DNA of 20,997 bases. Source: a virus. Under the pieces are notes generated by a model, which was not told where the DNA came from, did not search any database, and saw only the letters and a program-made list of their open reading frames with translations. The stretch covers positions 1 to 20,997 of IMG/VR virus record IMGVR_UViG_3300044681_001062. One strand, written 5' to 3'. The translations under genes were made by a program, and so were the position numbers. Each line of letters starts with the position of its first letter. The stretch's first letter is position 1. Shown piece by piece: positions 1 to 5,423 of the stretch.

Positions 1-1
1 T

Positions 2-106
2 AAAAAGTCGCAGGCCTATCTGGACAGTCCCTGGGAGATTGCGGCATTCAGTAAACAGGAATTGCTGTATCGTCGTGCTCTGAGAACCATAACTGGAAAG
101 GAGTAA
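2..106 (+). CDS. C-terminal end of an unidentified protein (partial)
   Basis: The window opens inside a reading frame that stays open from base 2 to the TAA at 104-106, giving about 34 residues that end in RALRTITGKE. The codon style (AGT, GCC, CTG) matches the genes that follow, and the next gene's ATG lies 2 bases after the stop, as is usual here. The GGAAAGGAG just before the stop is the ribosome-binding site of the next gene. Too little is visible to name a family. Confidence 0.6.
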   Translation, partial: KKSQAYLDSPWEIAAFSKQELLYRRALRTITGKE

Positions 107-108
107 TC

Positions 109-285
109 ATGCTAAACTGGCTTGCTGAAAGTGGAGACTGGGTCGTGGCCCTGGCTGCATGTGTAACAGGTCTGTTACTGACTCTGATCTTTGCGGTAAT
201 CATGAACTGGGTAGATGCGCGTCGTGAGCAGGAGCGCATAGACAATAACTACCTGATACGTAATCGGGACGAAGGAGACATCTGA
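109..285 (+). CDS. small single-pass membrane protein
   Basis: A 58-residue protein with a clear hydrophobic segment at about residues 11-33 (rich in Val, Leu, Ala, Ile), followed by a charged tail (DARREQERID). This suggests one membrane span with a cytoplasmic C-terminus. GGAAAGGAG lies just upstream of the ATG, and the TGA overlaps the ATG of the next gene (ATGA-type coupling). No family recognised. Small membrane peptides are common among early genes of T4-like phages, but no role can be assigned. Confidence 0.75.
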   Translation: MLNWLAESGDWVVALAACVTGLLLTLIFAVIMNWVDARREQERIDNNYLIRNRDEGDI

Positions 286-581
286 TGCGTAAAACCGTAC
301 TAGCCATGCTAGCTGTACTGGCTCTGGCCAGCTGCAGTTCTGATTTTGTTCCTGAACCTGCTGGCTCTGCTCCGGATACGATGCGAATCACAGACTACGA
401 GGCTTGCCAGTTACGTTGCTGGCAAGTCGAAGGCATTAGCCTGAGCAGCATCCAGGCTCATACACGGCTAAGATTGCAAAACGAAGCCGAAGTTCGCAAT
501 CCCCGAGTCTGTGTCAAGGACATCAATCTGGGACCCAACTTTCAGCATGCCACGGAAACTGTTATTGTTCCCTGCCCCTAA
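285..581 (+). CDS. small lipoprotein, unknown function
   Basis: A 98-residue protein with a lipoprotein signal peptide: positively charged start (MRKT), hydrophobic core (residues 4-15) and lipobox LASC with the lipidated Cys near residue 17. The mature part is about 80 residues with several more cysteines (the pairs CQLRC and the late VCVKD and VPCP), so disulfides and a periplasmic or outer-membrane location are plausible. It overlaps the previous stop by one base. Phage lipoproteins can act in superinfection exclusion or as spanins, but nothing here identifies either role. Confidence 0.75.
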   Translation: MRKTVLAMLAVLALASCSSDFVPEPAGSAPDTMRITDYEACQLRCWQVEGISLSSIQAHTRLRLQNEAEVRNPRVCVKDINLGPNFQHATETVIVPCP

Positions 582-593
582 GGAGGACACAAC

Positions 594-917
594 ATGAAAG
601 TAGTAATCAATCGCTGCTATGGTGGTTTTGATCTTAGCTTCGAAGCCAGTAAGCTGATTGCCGAACGCAAGGGCTGGACTCTGGCCACCGATGACTATGA
701 CCGCGAATACTGGTTAGTCAATGGTCAGAGAGCAGATCCTTATGAGATAGAACGCACAGACCCTGATCTGGTTGCCGTAGTAGAGGAGCTGGGATCAGAA
801 GCCGACGGTTATGCTGCAGAGCTCAGGATAGTCGATATTCCAGACGATGTTGATTGGTACATACATGACTATGATGGCATGGAAAAGATTTGTGAAAATC
901 ACAGGACCTGGTTATGA
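594..917 (+). CDS. conserved phage protein of unknown function
   Basis: A 107-residue acidic protein with a strong ribosome-binding site (AAGGAGG, 584-590). The N-terminal pattern VVINRCYGGFDLS followed by a short helix and a DxDREYWLVNG segment resembles a small protein family I associate with many phage genomes, of unknown function. The C-terminal half is rich in Asp and Glu and contains PDDVDWYIHDYDG, which suggests a compact cytoplasmic fold. The stop overlaps the next start. Confidence 0.8.
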   Translation: MKVVINRCYGGFDLSFEASKLIAERKGWTLATDDYDREYWLVNGQRADPYEIERTDPDLVAVVEELGSEADGYAAELRIVDIPDDVDWYIHDYDGMEKICENHRTWL

Positions 918-1135
918 TAGTTTTTCCTGATTATATGACTCCCATACTGCACCAGACCCTGGGTCTAAATAAAGAGCAGGTCAGGGATTACACACACTTT
1001 ACATTTCACAGACATGAATTGGAGAGATTCATGAATCTGCTTGAGCTGCACCACAAGCCTCCACCTAAACCCAAAAAGGTGCGAAATGCAAACAAAAAGC
1101 GAACTACTAGAGTATCTGATACAAAATCAGATTAG
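914..1135 (+). CDS. hypothetical protein
   Basis: A 73-residue protein that starts at the ATG overlapping the preceding TGA. The first two thirds look folded (MTPILHQTLGL, RDYTHFTFHRHELERFMNLLEL); the tail is short, Lys/Pro-rich and probably disordered (HHKPPPKPKK onward). The last 50 bases overlap the next gene in another frame, so the basic tail may be a by-product of that overlap. No family recognised. Confidence 0.55.
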   Translation: MIVFPDYMTPILHQTLGLNKEQVRDYTHFTFHRHELERFMNLLELHHKPPPKPKKVRNANKKRTTRVSDTKSD

Positions 1136-1268
1136 CGAAGAAGTCACAGCAACTGTCATGGGCTTTATACTCAGACTAGAACAACAACATGCTCTGGAGC
1201 TTGGAGACAATCTGGACTGTTCTGGTCACTGGCTACTGCATAACCGAAATCCACAGGATGGACCATGA
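1086..1268 (+). CDS. hypothetical protein
   Basis: A 60-residue protein. I chose the ATG at 1086 over the in-frame ATG at 1041 because AAAGGTG lies at the right distance and because residues upstream of it overlap the previous gene. The sequence is mostly helical (QTKSELLEYLIQNQ, MGFILRLEQQHALELGD) and ends in HNRNPQDGP. Its TGA overlaps the ATG at 1265. Function unknown. Confidence 0.6.
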   Translation: MQTKSELLEYLIQNQISEEVTATVMGFILRLEQQHALELGDNLDCSGHWLLHNRNPQDGP

Positions 1269-1537
1269 AAATGTTTGATGATGTCGCAGCCCGATCTGGC
1301 CTTAGCCTGGCACAGAGTACGGTCTGGCGTGAGGTCTTTCTACGCTACAACCGTGAACTGGTGCAGAGACTGGCAGAGGAACTCAGCCATGTTCCCTACA
1401 GAGCCGGACCCCAGGGTCAGCTGGTTGGTGGTCATATCTGGGCAGCAGCGTTTGAAAATGCACAGCAAATTTTGTTACAAACCCTTGAAAAGGAATCTGA
1501 AAATGAGCCTGGACCAACTTCGGCAGCGAGCACGTGA
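1265..1537 (+). CDS. hypothetical protein
   Basis: A 90-residue protein coupled to the previous gene by an ATGA overlap. It appears all-helical, with the central segment VWREVFLRYNRELVQRLAEE and a second helix around IWAAAFENAQQILLQTLEKE. The tail (about residues 79-90) overlaps the next gene, which starts at 1503 in another frame. No family recognised. Confidence 0.65.
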   Translation: MKMFDDVAARSGLSLAQSTVWREVFLRYNRELVQRLAEELSHVPYRAGPQGQLVGGHIWAAAFENAQQILLQTLEKESENEPGPTSAAST

Positions 1538-1748
1538 ACTCATAGACATCGTTGAGAACAGTTCCTCGGACTTTGACATATACGAACAAGCAGCTCGAAC
1601 TCTGAGCACTGAATTTGGCATCGGCCTGGACGAAGCCTTTGGTTTTCTGGAAGATCAGATCACCGAAAAGATAAACGATGATTGGGACGAAGATGGCCTA
1701 ATATATACTGATTACAATGACGACGAATGGACTTACCTCAAACAATGA
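1503..1748 (+). CDS. small acidic helical protein
   Basis: An 81-residue, strongly acidic protein. The ATG at 1503 has AAAAGGAA upstream; the frame is open back to 1275, but the upstream part overlaps the 1265 gene and lacks phage-like composition. Helices are likely around LDQLRQRARELIDIVEN and YEQAARTLSTEF, followed by a very acidic tail (KINDDWDEDG, DYNDDEW). Such acidity is seen in some nucleic-acid-mimic or inhibitor proteins, but that is speculation. No family recognised. Confidence 0.65.
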   Translation: MSLDQLRQRARELIDIVENSSSDFDIYEQAARTLSTEFGIGLDEAFGFLEDQITEKINDDWDEDGLIYTDYNDDEWTYLKQ

Positions 1749-1758
1749 TAGGAAAAAC

Positions 1759-2343
1759 ATGAATACAGATAATTTGTCAACACGCCAGGTCTGGGTCGAG
1801 CTCAGCATGGGCAATCTAAGCCTGGACGATTTTGAAAGCTGGTTGTCCAAAGCCAAAGATGAGGCCTATGAAACTGGCTTCAAGGATGGCCAGATCGAAG
1901 CCACACAGGGTCAGATTCAGCTTGATGATTCCTGGGGGTATGGCACCCTGGCTGGCACAGGTAAACATCAGCCACAGCCACTGAGCCCACAGACCATTGC
2001 AGACATTCTGAAGCAGATTGGCGGGATCAGTACTACCAGCTCTAAGCAGCCCGATCTTTTCGACACTGATTTGGGTTCGGATAGTAAGCCTAGTACGCCA
2101 AGTCCACATAACAGCAATGGTATCTGGTTTCAGTATCCACAGACCCTGAAAATCGAAGACCTGTATGTCCAAGGCTCTGATGTATGGAGGACTGAAACAA
2201 TCAGCCTGGACGGTCGTGGCGCAGACATCTGCACAGTATGTGGTACAGATGATACATTTAGCCTGGATACAGCCTGTCCTTCAACAGACTGGGAAGTTGA
2301 AAAACTACCCAACGGAGATTTTCGTATCATACCCATCAAGTAA
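1759..2343 (+). CDS. hypothetical protein
   Basis: A 194-residue protein. I chose the ATG at 1759 (MNTDNLSTRQVW) over the in-frame ATG at 1717, because the longer form would run through the 3' end of the 1503 gene; GATAGGA lies upstream. The N-terminal part is helical (QVWVELSMGNLSLDDFESWL). A Gln/Ser/Pro-rich linker covers roughly residues 60-125. The C-terminal part looks beta-rich, with spaced cysteines (ICTVCGTDD, DTACPST) that could bind metal or form a small domain. No family recognised. Confidence 0.65.
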   Translation: MNTDNLSTRQVWVELSMGNLSLDDFESWLSKAKDEAYETGFKDGQIEATQGQIQLDDSWGYGTLAGTGKHQPQPLSPQTIADILKQIGGISTTSSKQPDLFDTDLGSDSKPSTPSPHNSNGIWFQYPQTLKIEDLYVQGSDVWRTETISLDGRGADICTVCGTDDTFSLDTACPSTDWEVEKLPNGDFRIIPIK

Positions 2344-2358
2344 ACCCGGAATCAAATC

Positions 2359-2457
2359 ATGGACACCATTGAATTCATAATTGTACATGTTGCTCTCATT
2401 GGTCTGGCACTGGTTGTGGCTATCTGGCTCAAGTTCAAAAGGAGCGACGAGGAATGA
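2359..2457 (+). CDS. tiny single-pass membrane protein
   Basis: A 32-residue peptide consisting almost entirely of one hydrophobic helix (about residues 4-24, FIIVHVALIGLALVVAIWL) plus a charged tail (KFKRSDEE). A GGA precedes the ATG at fair spacing. It ends shortly before the promoter at 2489 and so closes the first operon-like block. Function unknown; it is one of at least eight comparable mini membrane proteins in the window. Confidence 0.6.
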   Translation: MDTIEFIIVHVALIGLALVVAIWLKFKRSDEE

Positions 2458-2488
2458 TAGGTTATTGATTTCATTGATGTTTTAATGC

Positions 2489-2517
2489 TTGACAGCAGGG
2501 CCGAATTTTGCTAGAAT
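2489..2517 (+). promoter_or_regulatory. sigma70-type promoter for the GIY-YIG gene
   Basis: A perfect -35 TTGACA (2489-2494), exactly 17 bp, then -10 TAGAAT (2512-2517). The ATG of the next gene is at 2524, only 6 bases beyond the -10 box, so transcription should start at or within a base of the start codon (leaderless mRNA). No Shine-Dalgarno sequence lies upstream of that ATG. Confidence 0.8.
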
Positions 2518-2523
2518 CAGTGT

Positions 2524-2847
2524 ATGAAAATAGCAAAACGCAAGAAAAGATCAGACAGACTTCACATGGTCTATCAGATCCTATGCCTCAAAACTGGGCA
2601 ACAGTATTTTGGAATCACCCAGGGATCGACACCACAGGATCTCAAGGTTCGCTTTCAGAAGCACGTTTGGCGTGCCCTGAATGAGGACAAGGGTTGGCCA
2701 CTTTGCCAGAGTATACAGAAGCACGGAGCTGAAGAACATGTCTGTGATCTGGTTGCCGTGGTTCGTGGCAAGGCCCAGGCACATGAATTTGAACGCGAAA
2801 TCATCGCAGCATACAGGCCCGTACTAAACCGTACGGGCATGAAGTAA
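2524..2847 (+). CDS. GIY-YIG-like nuclease domain protein
   Basis: A 107-residue protein. After a basic leader (residues 1-13) comes VYQILCLKTGQQYFGITQ, which fits the GIY-YIG core as VYQ...YFG. It is followed by LKVRFQKHVWRAL (the conserved Arg/His helix) and EFEREIIAAY (the metal-binding Glu helix). The length equals a single catalytic domain with no DNA-recognition domain, so it is either a stand-alone nuclease or a minimal homing-endonuclease relative. It has its own strong promoter with the ATG at the expected transcript start. It is followed after one base by a tRNA gene, a setting compatible with a mobile element near a tRNA, but no element ends are visible. Confidence 0.75.
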   Translation: MKIAKRKKRSDRLHMVYQILCLKTGQQYFGITQGSTPQDLKVRFQKHVWRALNEDKGWPLCQSIQKHGAEEHVCDLVAVVRGKAQAHEFEREIIAAYRPVLNRTGMK

Positions 2848-2848
2848 T

Positions 2849-2921
2849 GCAGGCGGAGTTCGTGGAGAACGGCTTCAGTTCATCGAAGAGAGACGGGGTT
2901 CGATTCCCTGCGTCTGCACCA
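2849..2921 (+). tRNA. atypical tRNA with 8-nt anticodon loop, CCA encoded
   Basis: Cloverleaf by eye: acceptor stem GCAGGCG (2849-2855) with CGTCTGC (2911-2917), 7 pairs including one G-U; D arm GTTC/GAAC (2858-2861, 2867-2870) with a 5-nt loop containing GG; T arm CGGGG/CCCTG (2894-2898, 2906-2910) with canonical loop TTCGATT; discriminator A and encoded CCA (2919-2921). The anticodon arm pairs only as CTTC/GAAG (2873-2876, 2885-2888) and leaves 8 loop bases, AGTTCATC. With T as base 33 the anticodon could be TCA or CAT; regular numbering would give TTC but with G at 33. Position 8 is G rather than T. The isotype is therefore unresolved and a degenerate gene is possible. The stop of the upstream gene is 1 base before it, and the AAGGAG of the next gene starts right after CCA. 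Confidence 0.7.
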
Positions 2922-2932
2922 AAGGAGAAATC

Positions 2933-3133
2933 ATGGAACCTGATCTAGGACATCTAGGATGGTTTGTGTTCAATGGATTATTGTCCTTCTGGTGTTGGAG
3001 AATATCCAAAGTATCATTCAGCCAGAATCAACCTGGCTGGGGCTGGGCCAATATAATCGCCAGTGCAGTAAATGCTGCAGCTGCGCTTCTGAATCTGTAT
3101 AATTTCCTTAGTCCACCAGCTATCATAAACTAG
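2933..3133 (+). CDS. small membrane protein
   Basis: A 66-residue hydrophobic protein, Trp-rich at the start (LGWFVFNGLLSFWCWRI) with a second hydrophobic stretch around residues 41-61 (IIASAVNAAAALLNLYNFLS), so two membrane spans are likely. AAGGAG sits directly after the tRNA CCA end, with the ATG 7 bases later; processing of the tRNA 3' end would leave this mRNA with a very short leader. Function unknown. Confidence 0.7.
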   Translation: MEPDLGHLGWFVFNGLLSFWCWRISKVSFSQNQPGWGWANIIASAVNAAAALLNLYNFLSPPAIIN

Positions 3134-3134
3134 A

Positions 3135-3602
3135 ATGAAATTCACGAATTTCGGAATCACAGGCACCAGGTTTGCCATCACTGATTACCAGGCAGAGTCC
3201 ATAAAACTTTACCTGAGCACCATGAGCGATCTGGTCATAAAAGGCCTGGGGCTAGAGCTGACTCTGCATCATGGCGATTGTGTTGGTGCCGATGTAGCCG
3301 TAGCTCGCATAGCCAAGGATCTGGGATTCAGAATTGTTAGCCATCCGCCCATCAAGGATGAGCTCAGAGCTTTCTTTGATGGTAATGATCAGGAAATGAA
3401 TTCAGAGAATTATCTGAAGCGCAATCGCAACCTTGTTGATGCCGTGGAATTCCTGATCGTGGTTCCCAGAACCATGTATCATGAGCCACGTGGCGGTACC
3501 TGGTATACACATGATTATGCAAAAAAGCAGGGCACTGAGGTCAGAATTTTCTGGCCTGAAGCAACAAACGTGCCCATGGGTCTGGATATTCTTTTCGACT
3601 AG
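3135..3602 (+). CDS. SLOG-type nucleotide-binding protein
   Basis: A 155-residue protein with Rossmann-like SLOG/DprA features: a glycine turn after the first strand (FGITGTR, residues 6-12), a second motif LHHGDCVGADVAVARIAKDLG, HPP, then NYLKRNRNLVDAVEFLIVVPR and RGGTWYTHDYAKKQGTEVRIFWP. This pattern, with GD..GAD and the late GGT followed by a helix, is typical of small SLOG-family proteins that bind nucleotides or nucleotide-derived ligands. The ligand cannot be read from the sequence. The ATG is 1 base after the preceding stop with no clear ribosome-binding site, so it probably relies on translational coupling. Confidence 0.75.
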   Translation: MKFTNFGITGTRFAITDYQAESIKLYLSTMSDLVIKGLGLELTLHHGDCVGADVAVARIAKDLGFRIVSHPPIKDELRAFFDGNDQEMNSENYLKRNRNLVDAVEFLIVVPRTMYHEPRGGTWYTHDYAKKQGTEVRIFWPEATNVPMGLDILFD

Positions 3603-3611
3603 GAGCTAAGC

Positions 3612-3869
3612 ATGGCCAAGGAAATCACGGTTACAGTCAAATGGCAAAATACTACGCAGGTTGAACTTGCCAAAACCATGTGGTACAAATGCAAGACTCA
3701 GGAAGACATTCAGGCACTGAAAGCTGCGTTTGGCTTTGACGCTGAGTTTGTGCATCAGATGCTGGCAGCTGAGATTCTGGATACGCACATGGAAACCAAT
3801 GTAGCTGAGCAACTACTTCAGCGTATCAGTGACCAGTCCAAATGGTCGCCGCCACCAGGAAAGGAGTAA
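3612..3869 (+). CDS. hypothetical protein
   Basis: An 85-residue protein with a good ribosome-binding site (AGGAG, 3601-3605). The start EITVTVKWQNTTQ looks like a beta strand; the rest is helical (EDIQALKAAFGFDAEFVHQMLAAEIL, VAEQLLQRI). No family recognised. The AAAGGAG near its 3' end serves the next gene. Confidence 0.65.
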   Translation: MAKEITVTVKWQNTTQVELAKTMWYKCKTQEDIQALKAAFGFDAEFVHQMLAAEILDTHMETNVAEQLLQRISDQSKWSPPPGKE

Positions 3870-3873
3870 TCAA

Positions 3874-4020
3874 ATGATTGAGCATCTGGTTTGGAATCTA
3901 TTACATCTGGGGCTGAACCCGCATGATATCTTTGTTGCAGTCAGCAAAGAAATTCCCGAGGTTGGTTACATACAGATCCTGGATGTAATCAATAATCTCC
4001 AAGGTGTCAGGAAAGGTTGA
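3874..4020 (+). CDS. small hypothetical protein
   Basis: A 48-residue protein. The ATG at 3874 follows GGAAAGGAG at good spacing; the frame is open further upstream, but that part overlaps the previous gene. Residues MIEHLVWNLLHLGLNPHDIF and EVGYIQILDVINNL suggest two amphipathic helices. Function unknown. It closes a gene block; the next promoter follows 24 bases later. Confidence 0.6.
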   Translation: MIEHLVWNLLHLGLNPHDIFVAVSKEIPEVGYIQILDVINNLQGVRKG

Positions 4021-4044
4021 CATTGACCACAAAGACCCTAGGGC

Positions 4045-4073
4045 TTGACAGGTTATTCAAAAGGTGCTACAAT
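4045..4073 (+). promoter_or_regulatory. sigma70-type promoter
   Basis: TTGACA (4045-4050), 17 bp, TACAAT (4068-4073). A very short reading frame (MNKEV, 4083-4100) begins at or just after the expected transcript start; the ribosome-binding site AAGGAGGTG for the ATG at 4102 lies inside it. Confidence 0.8.
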
Positions 4074-4101
4074 GGTGGTACGATGAATAAGGAGGTGTGA
4101 A

Positions 4102-4170
4102 ATGAGAGGGATGACTGCAATGGTTGTTGTTATGGTCCTGTTCCTGGTCATTACTGCGGTCTTTGCATAA
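4102..4170 (+). CDS. 22-residue membrane peptide
   Basis: A 22-residue, almost entirely hydrophobic peptide (MRGMTAMVVVMVLFLVITAVFA) with an excellent ribosome-binding site AAGGAGGTG (4089-4097). It is the first gene after the 4045 promoter and its TAA overlaps the ATG of the next gene. Promoter, ribosome-binding site and coupling make it more believable than its length suggests. Function unknown. Confidence 0.6.
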   Translation: MRGMTAMVVVMVLFLVITAVFA

Positions 4171-4301
4171 TGAACATTCTGGTCGCGTTGGTTGTTTATC
4201 TGGGCATTGGTTTGTTGAATAATCTTCCAGCAAATCAAGCCTGCCTGGACCAGGACGACGCGACCTATAATTCCTGCATGGACCAGAACAAAGGAAAATA
4301 A
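4170..4301 (+). CDS. small secreted or membrane-anchored protein
   Basis: A 43-residue protein that starts in the overlap TAATG. Residues 2-16 are hydrophobic (NILVALVVYLGIGLL). The remainder is polar and contains two cysteines (ACLDQDD and NSCMDQ), compatible with export and a disulfide. It could be a signal-anchored periplasmic peptide. No family recognised. Confidence 0.55.
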   Translation: MNILVALVVYLGIGLLNNLPANQACLDQDDATYNSCMDQNKGK

Positions 4302-4302
4302 C

Positions 4303-4623
4303 ATGGACACTAGTATACGTAGCCTTATAGAAGCTGATATAGAAATCAGTTTGGAGCACTGCAAGTTTTACAAAGACTCAGGCAAGCTCATGCTACACAC
4401 TGACACAGTTTTGGCCCATGGCTACAAGCAGGCGTTCCCCAGAGACGTCTGGATTAGCAGCCCTCACACGGGACGTACCATACGGTTTAGTGTCGTCGGC
4501 CCCGAGGATGTTTTATTTGACCAGGATCAATGGGACGGCGAACAACAGGTGTATCGCCCGTTATCCACCCTTCCAAGCAACAAAGTCAATTTTCTTGTTA
4601 TCCACCGTTATCCAATGGAGTAA
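4303..4623 (+). CDS. hypothetical protein
   Basis: A 106-residue protein with an AAAGGAAAA ribosome-binding region and an ATG 1 base after the preceding stop. It has a helical start (IRSLIEADIEISLEHCKFY) and then a beta-rich part (DVWISSPHTGRTIRFSVVGPEDVLF, NKVNFLVIHRYP). No family recognised. Confidence 0.65.
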   Translation: MDTSIRSLIEADIEISLEHCKFYKDSGKLMLHTDTVLAHGYKQAFPRDVWISSPHTGRTIRFSVVGPEDVLFDQDQWDGEQQVYRPLSTLPSNKVNFLVIHRYPME

Positions 4624-4629
4624 TCAGTC

Positions 4630-4821
4630 ATGGGTGTACTCAAGAGTCTGTTCGACAATCGTAGCAAAGCCGAAATCCAAGCAGAGATTGATCAGAGTAT
4701 TCAGGATTTTCTGAACAAGGGTGGAACCATTACCAAGATTGAACGCAAGAAGCGCATCCCTGGCAAACTGACTGCCAATGGCAAGACATCAGGACAGGTT
4801 TTTATCAATGTGAATGAATAG
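4630..4821 (+). CDS. small phage protein, possible regulator
   Basis: A 63-residue basic protein. Residues 14-35 (AEIQAEIDQSIQDFLNKGGT) followed by ITKIERKKR resemble short phage proteins with an 'xFLxxGGxIT' pattern that are sometimes annotated as transcriptional regulators. That is a weak resemblance only. The C-terminal half is basic and Gly-rich, ending with a strand (GQVFINVNE). Confidence 0.6.
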   Translation: MGVLKSLFDNRSKAEIQAEIDQSIQDFLNKGGTITKIERKKRIPGKLTANGKTSGQVFINVNE

Positions 4822-4829
4822 GAAACAGC

Positions 4830-5135
4830 ATGCCAAATTTCAATGAAGATTATTTACAGCGATCTGAGACTGAGCAAGAAAATATTCGAGCCAGTATCAG
4901 ACAACTGCTTGAATCTGCTATCATACAGGTAACATTTATCAAGAAAGACGGTACCGAGCGAGTCATGAAATGCAGCAACCACGCAAAATTCATGCCTGCA
5001 GTTGATCGAAATTCCAAAAAACAGAGTAGTGCCGAAGCCGTAACAGTCTGGGACATCGAAGCCGATGACTGGAGAAGCTTTAGATATGATCGTGTACGAA
5101 GCCTAAAACTTGATACCTACATAGAGCATCCATGA
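4830..5135 (+). CDS. SH3-beta-barrel fold protein (DUF2693-like)
   Basis: A 101-residue protein with a helical N-terminus (SETEQENIRASIRQLLESA) and then a beta-rich region: IIQVTFIKKDGTERVMKCS, a short linker, and VTVWDIEADDWRSFRYDRV. The pairing of 'VTFxKKDGTxRxMxCT' with 'VWDxxxxxWRSFRxDxV' is the pattern I associate with the SH3-beta-barrel phage family DUF2693, whose function is unknown. AGGAAAC precedes the ATG. The last bases overlap the next gene. Confidence 0.75.
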   Translation: MPNFNEDYLQRSETEQENIRASIRQLLESAIIQVTFIKKDGTERVMKCSNHAKFMPAVDRNSKKQSSAEAVTVWDIEADDWRSFRYDRVRSLKLDTYIEHP

Positions 5136-5389
5136 TGAAAACATTTCTGAGAGGTGGTATAGCAGTTGCCTGCTGGGTTGTGATCATGTTCGCAGTATTC
5201 CTGATACTGAGCACGTTCTTTCAGCTGTACCAGGAACTCAGATACATGGACAGCATTCAGACCAGTCCCAGGCTGGTCATAGAGACGCCCGAAGAAACCT
5301 GGTATCGAGCCTGCGCGATGTTCGAGAATCCTACCGAACGTTGGAACTGTAATCTGGGCGAGAAAACAGGGCTTGACAAACGTACCTAA
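5132..5389 (+). CDS. single-pass membrane protein
   Basis: An 85-residue protein that may start at 5132 or at the adjacent ATG at 5135. There is one membrane helix at about residues 8-30 (GIAVACWVVIMFAVFLILSTFF). A soluble C-terminal part contains two spaced cysteines (YRACAMFEN and RWNCNLGE), suggesting a periplasmic disulfide if the tail is exported. Its 3' end overlaps the -35 box and spacer of the next promoter. Confidence 0.65.
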   Translation: MMKTFLRGGIAVACWVVIMFAVFLILSTFFQLYQELRYMDSIQTSPRLVIETPEETWYRACAMFENPTERWNCNLGEKTGLDKRT

Positions 5390-5401
5390 GTATGTTAATA
5401 T
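5373..5401 (+). promoter_or_regulatory. sigma70-type promoter for the rnh operon
   Basis: TTGACA (5373-5378), 17 bp, TAATAT (5396-5401). It lies partly inside the end of the previous gene. A normal ribosome-binding site (GAGGAG, 5413-5418) follows before the ATG at 5424. It should drive the 367-aa gene, RNase H and the DUF6433-like gene, which are all overlapping. Confidence 0.75.
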
Positions 5402-5423
5402 CATGGTTTACTGAGGAGTTCAT

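Noticed and set aside
3517-3523. Second A-AAA-AAG heptamer in phase, in the SLOG gene
   Set aside because: A -1 shift here meets a stop after about three codons and no stem follows. It shows that the heptamer alone is not proof of frameshifting.
4418-4714. 98-codon + frame across the 4303 and 4630 genes
   Set aside because: Overlaps two better-supported genes with proper starts; Arg/Ser-rich shadow composition.
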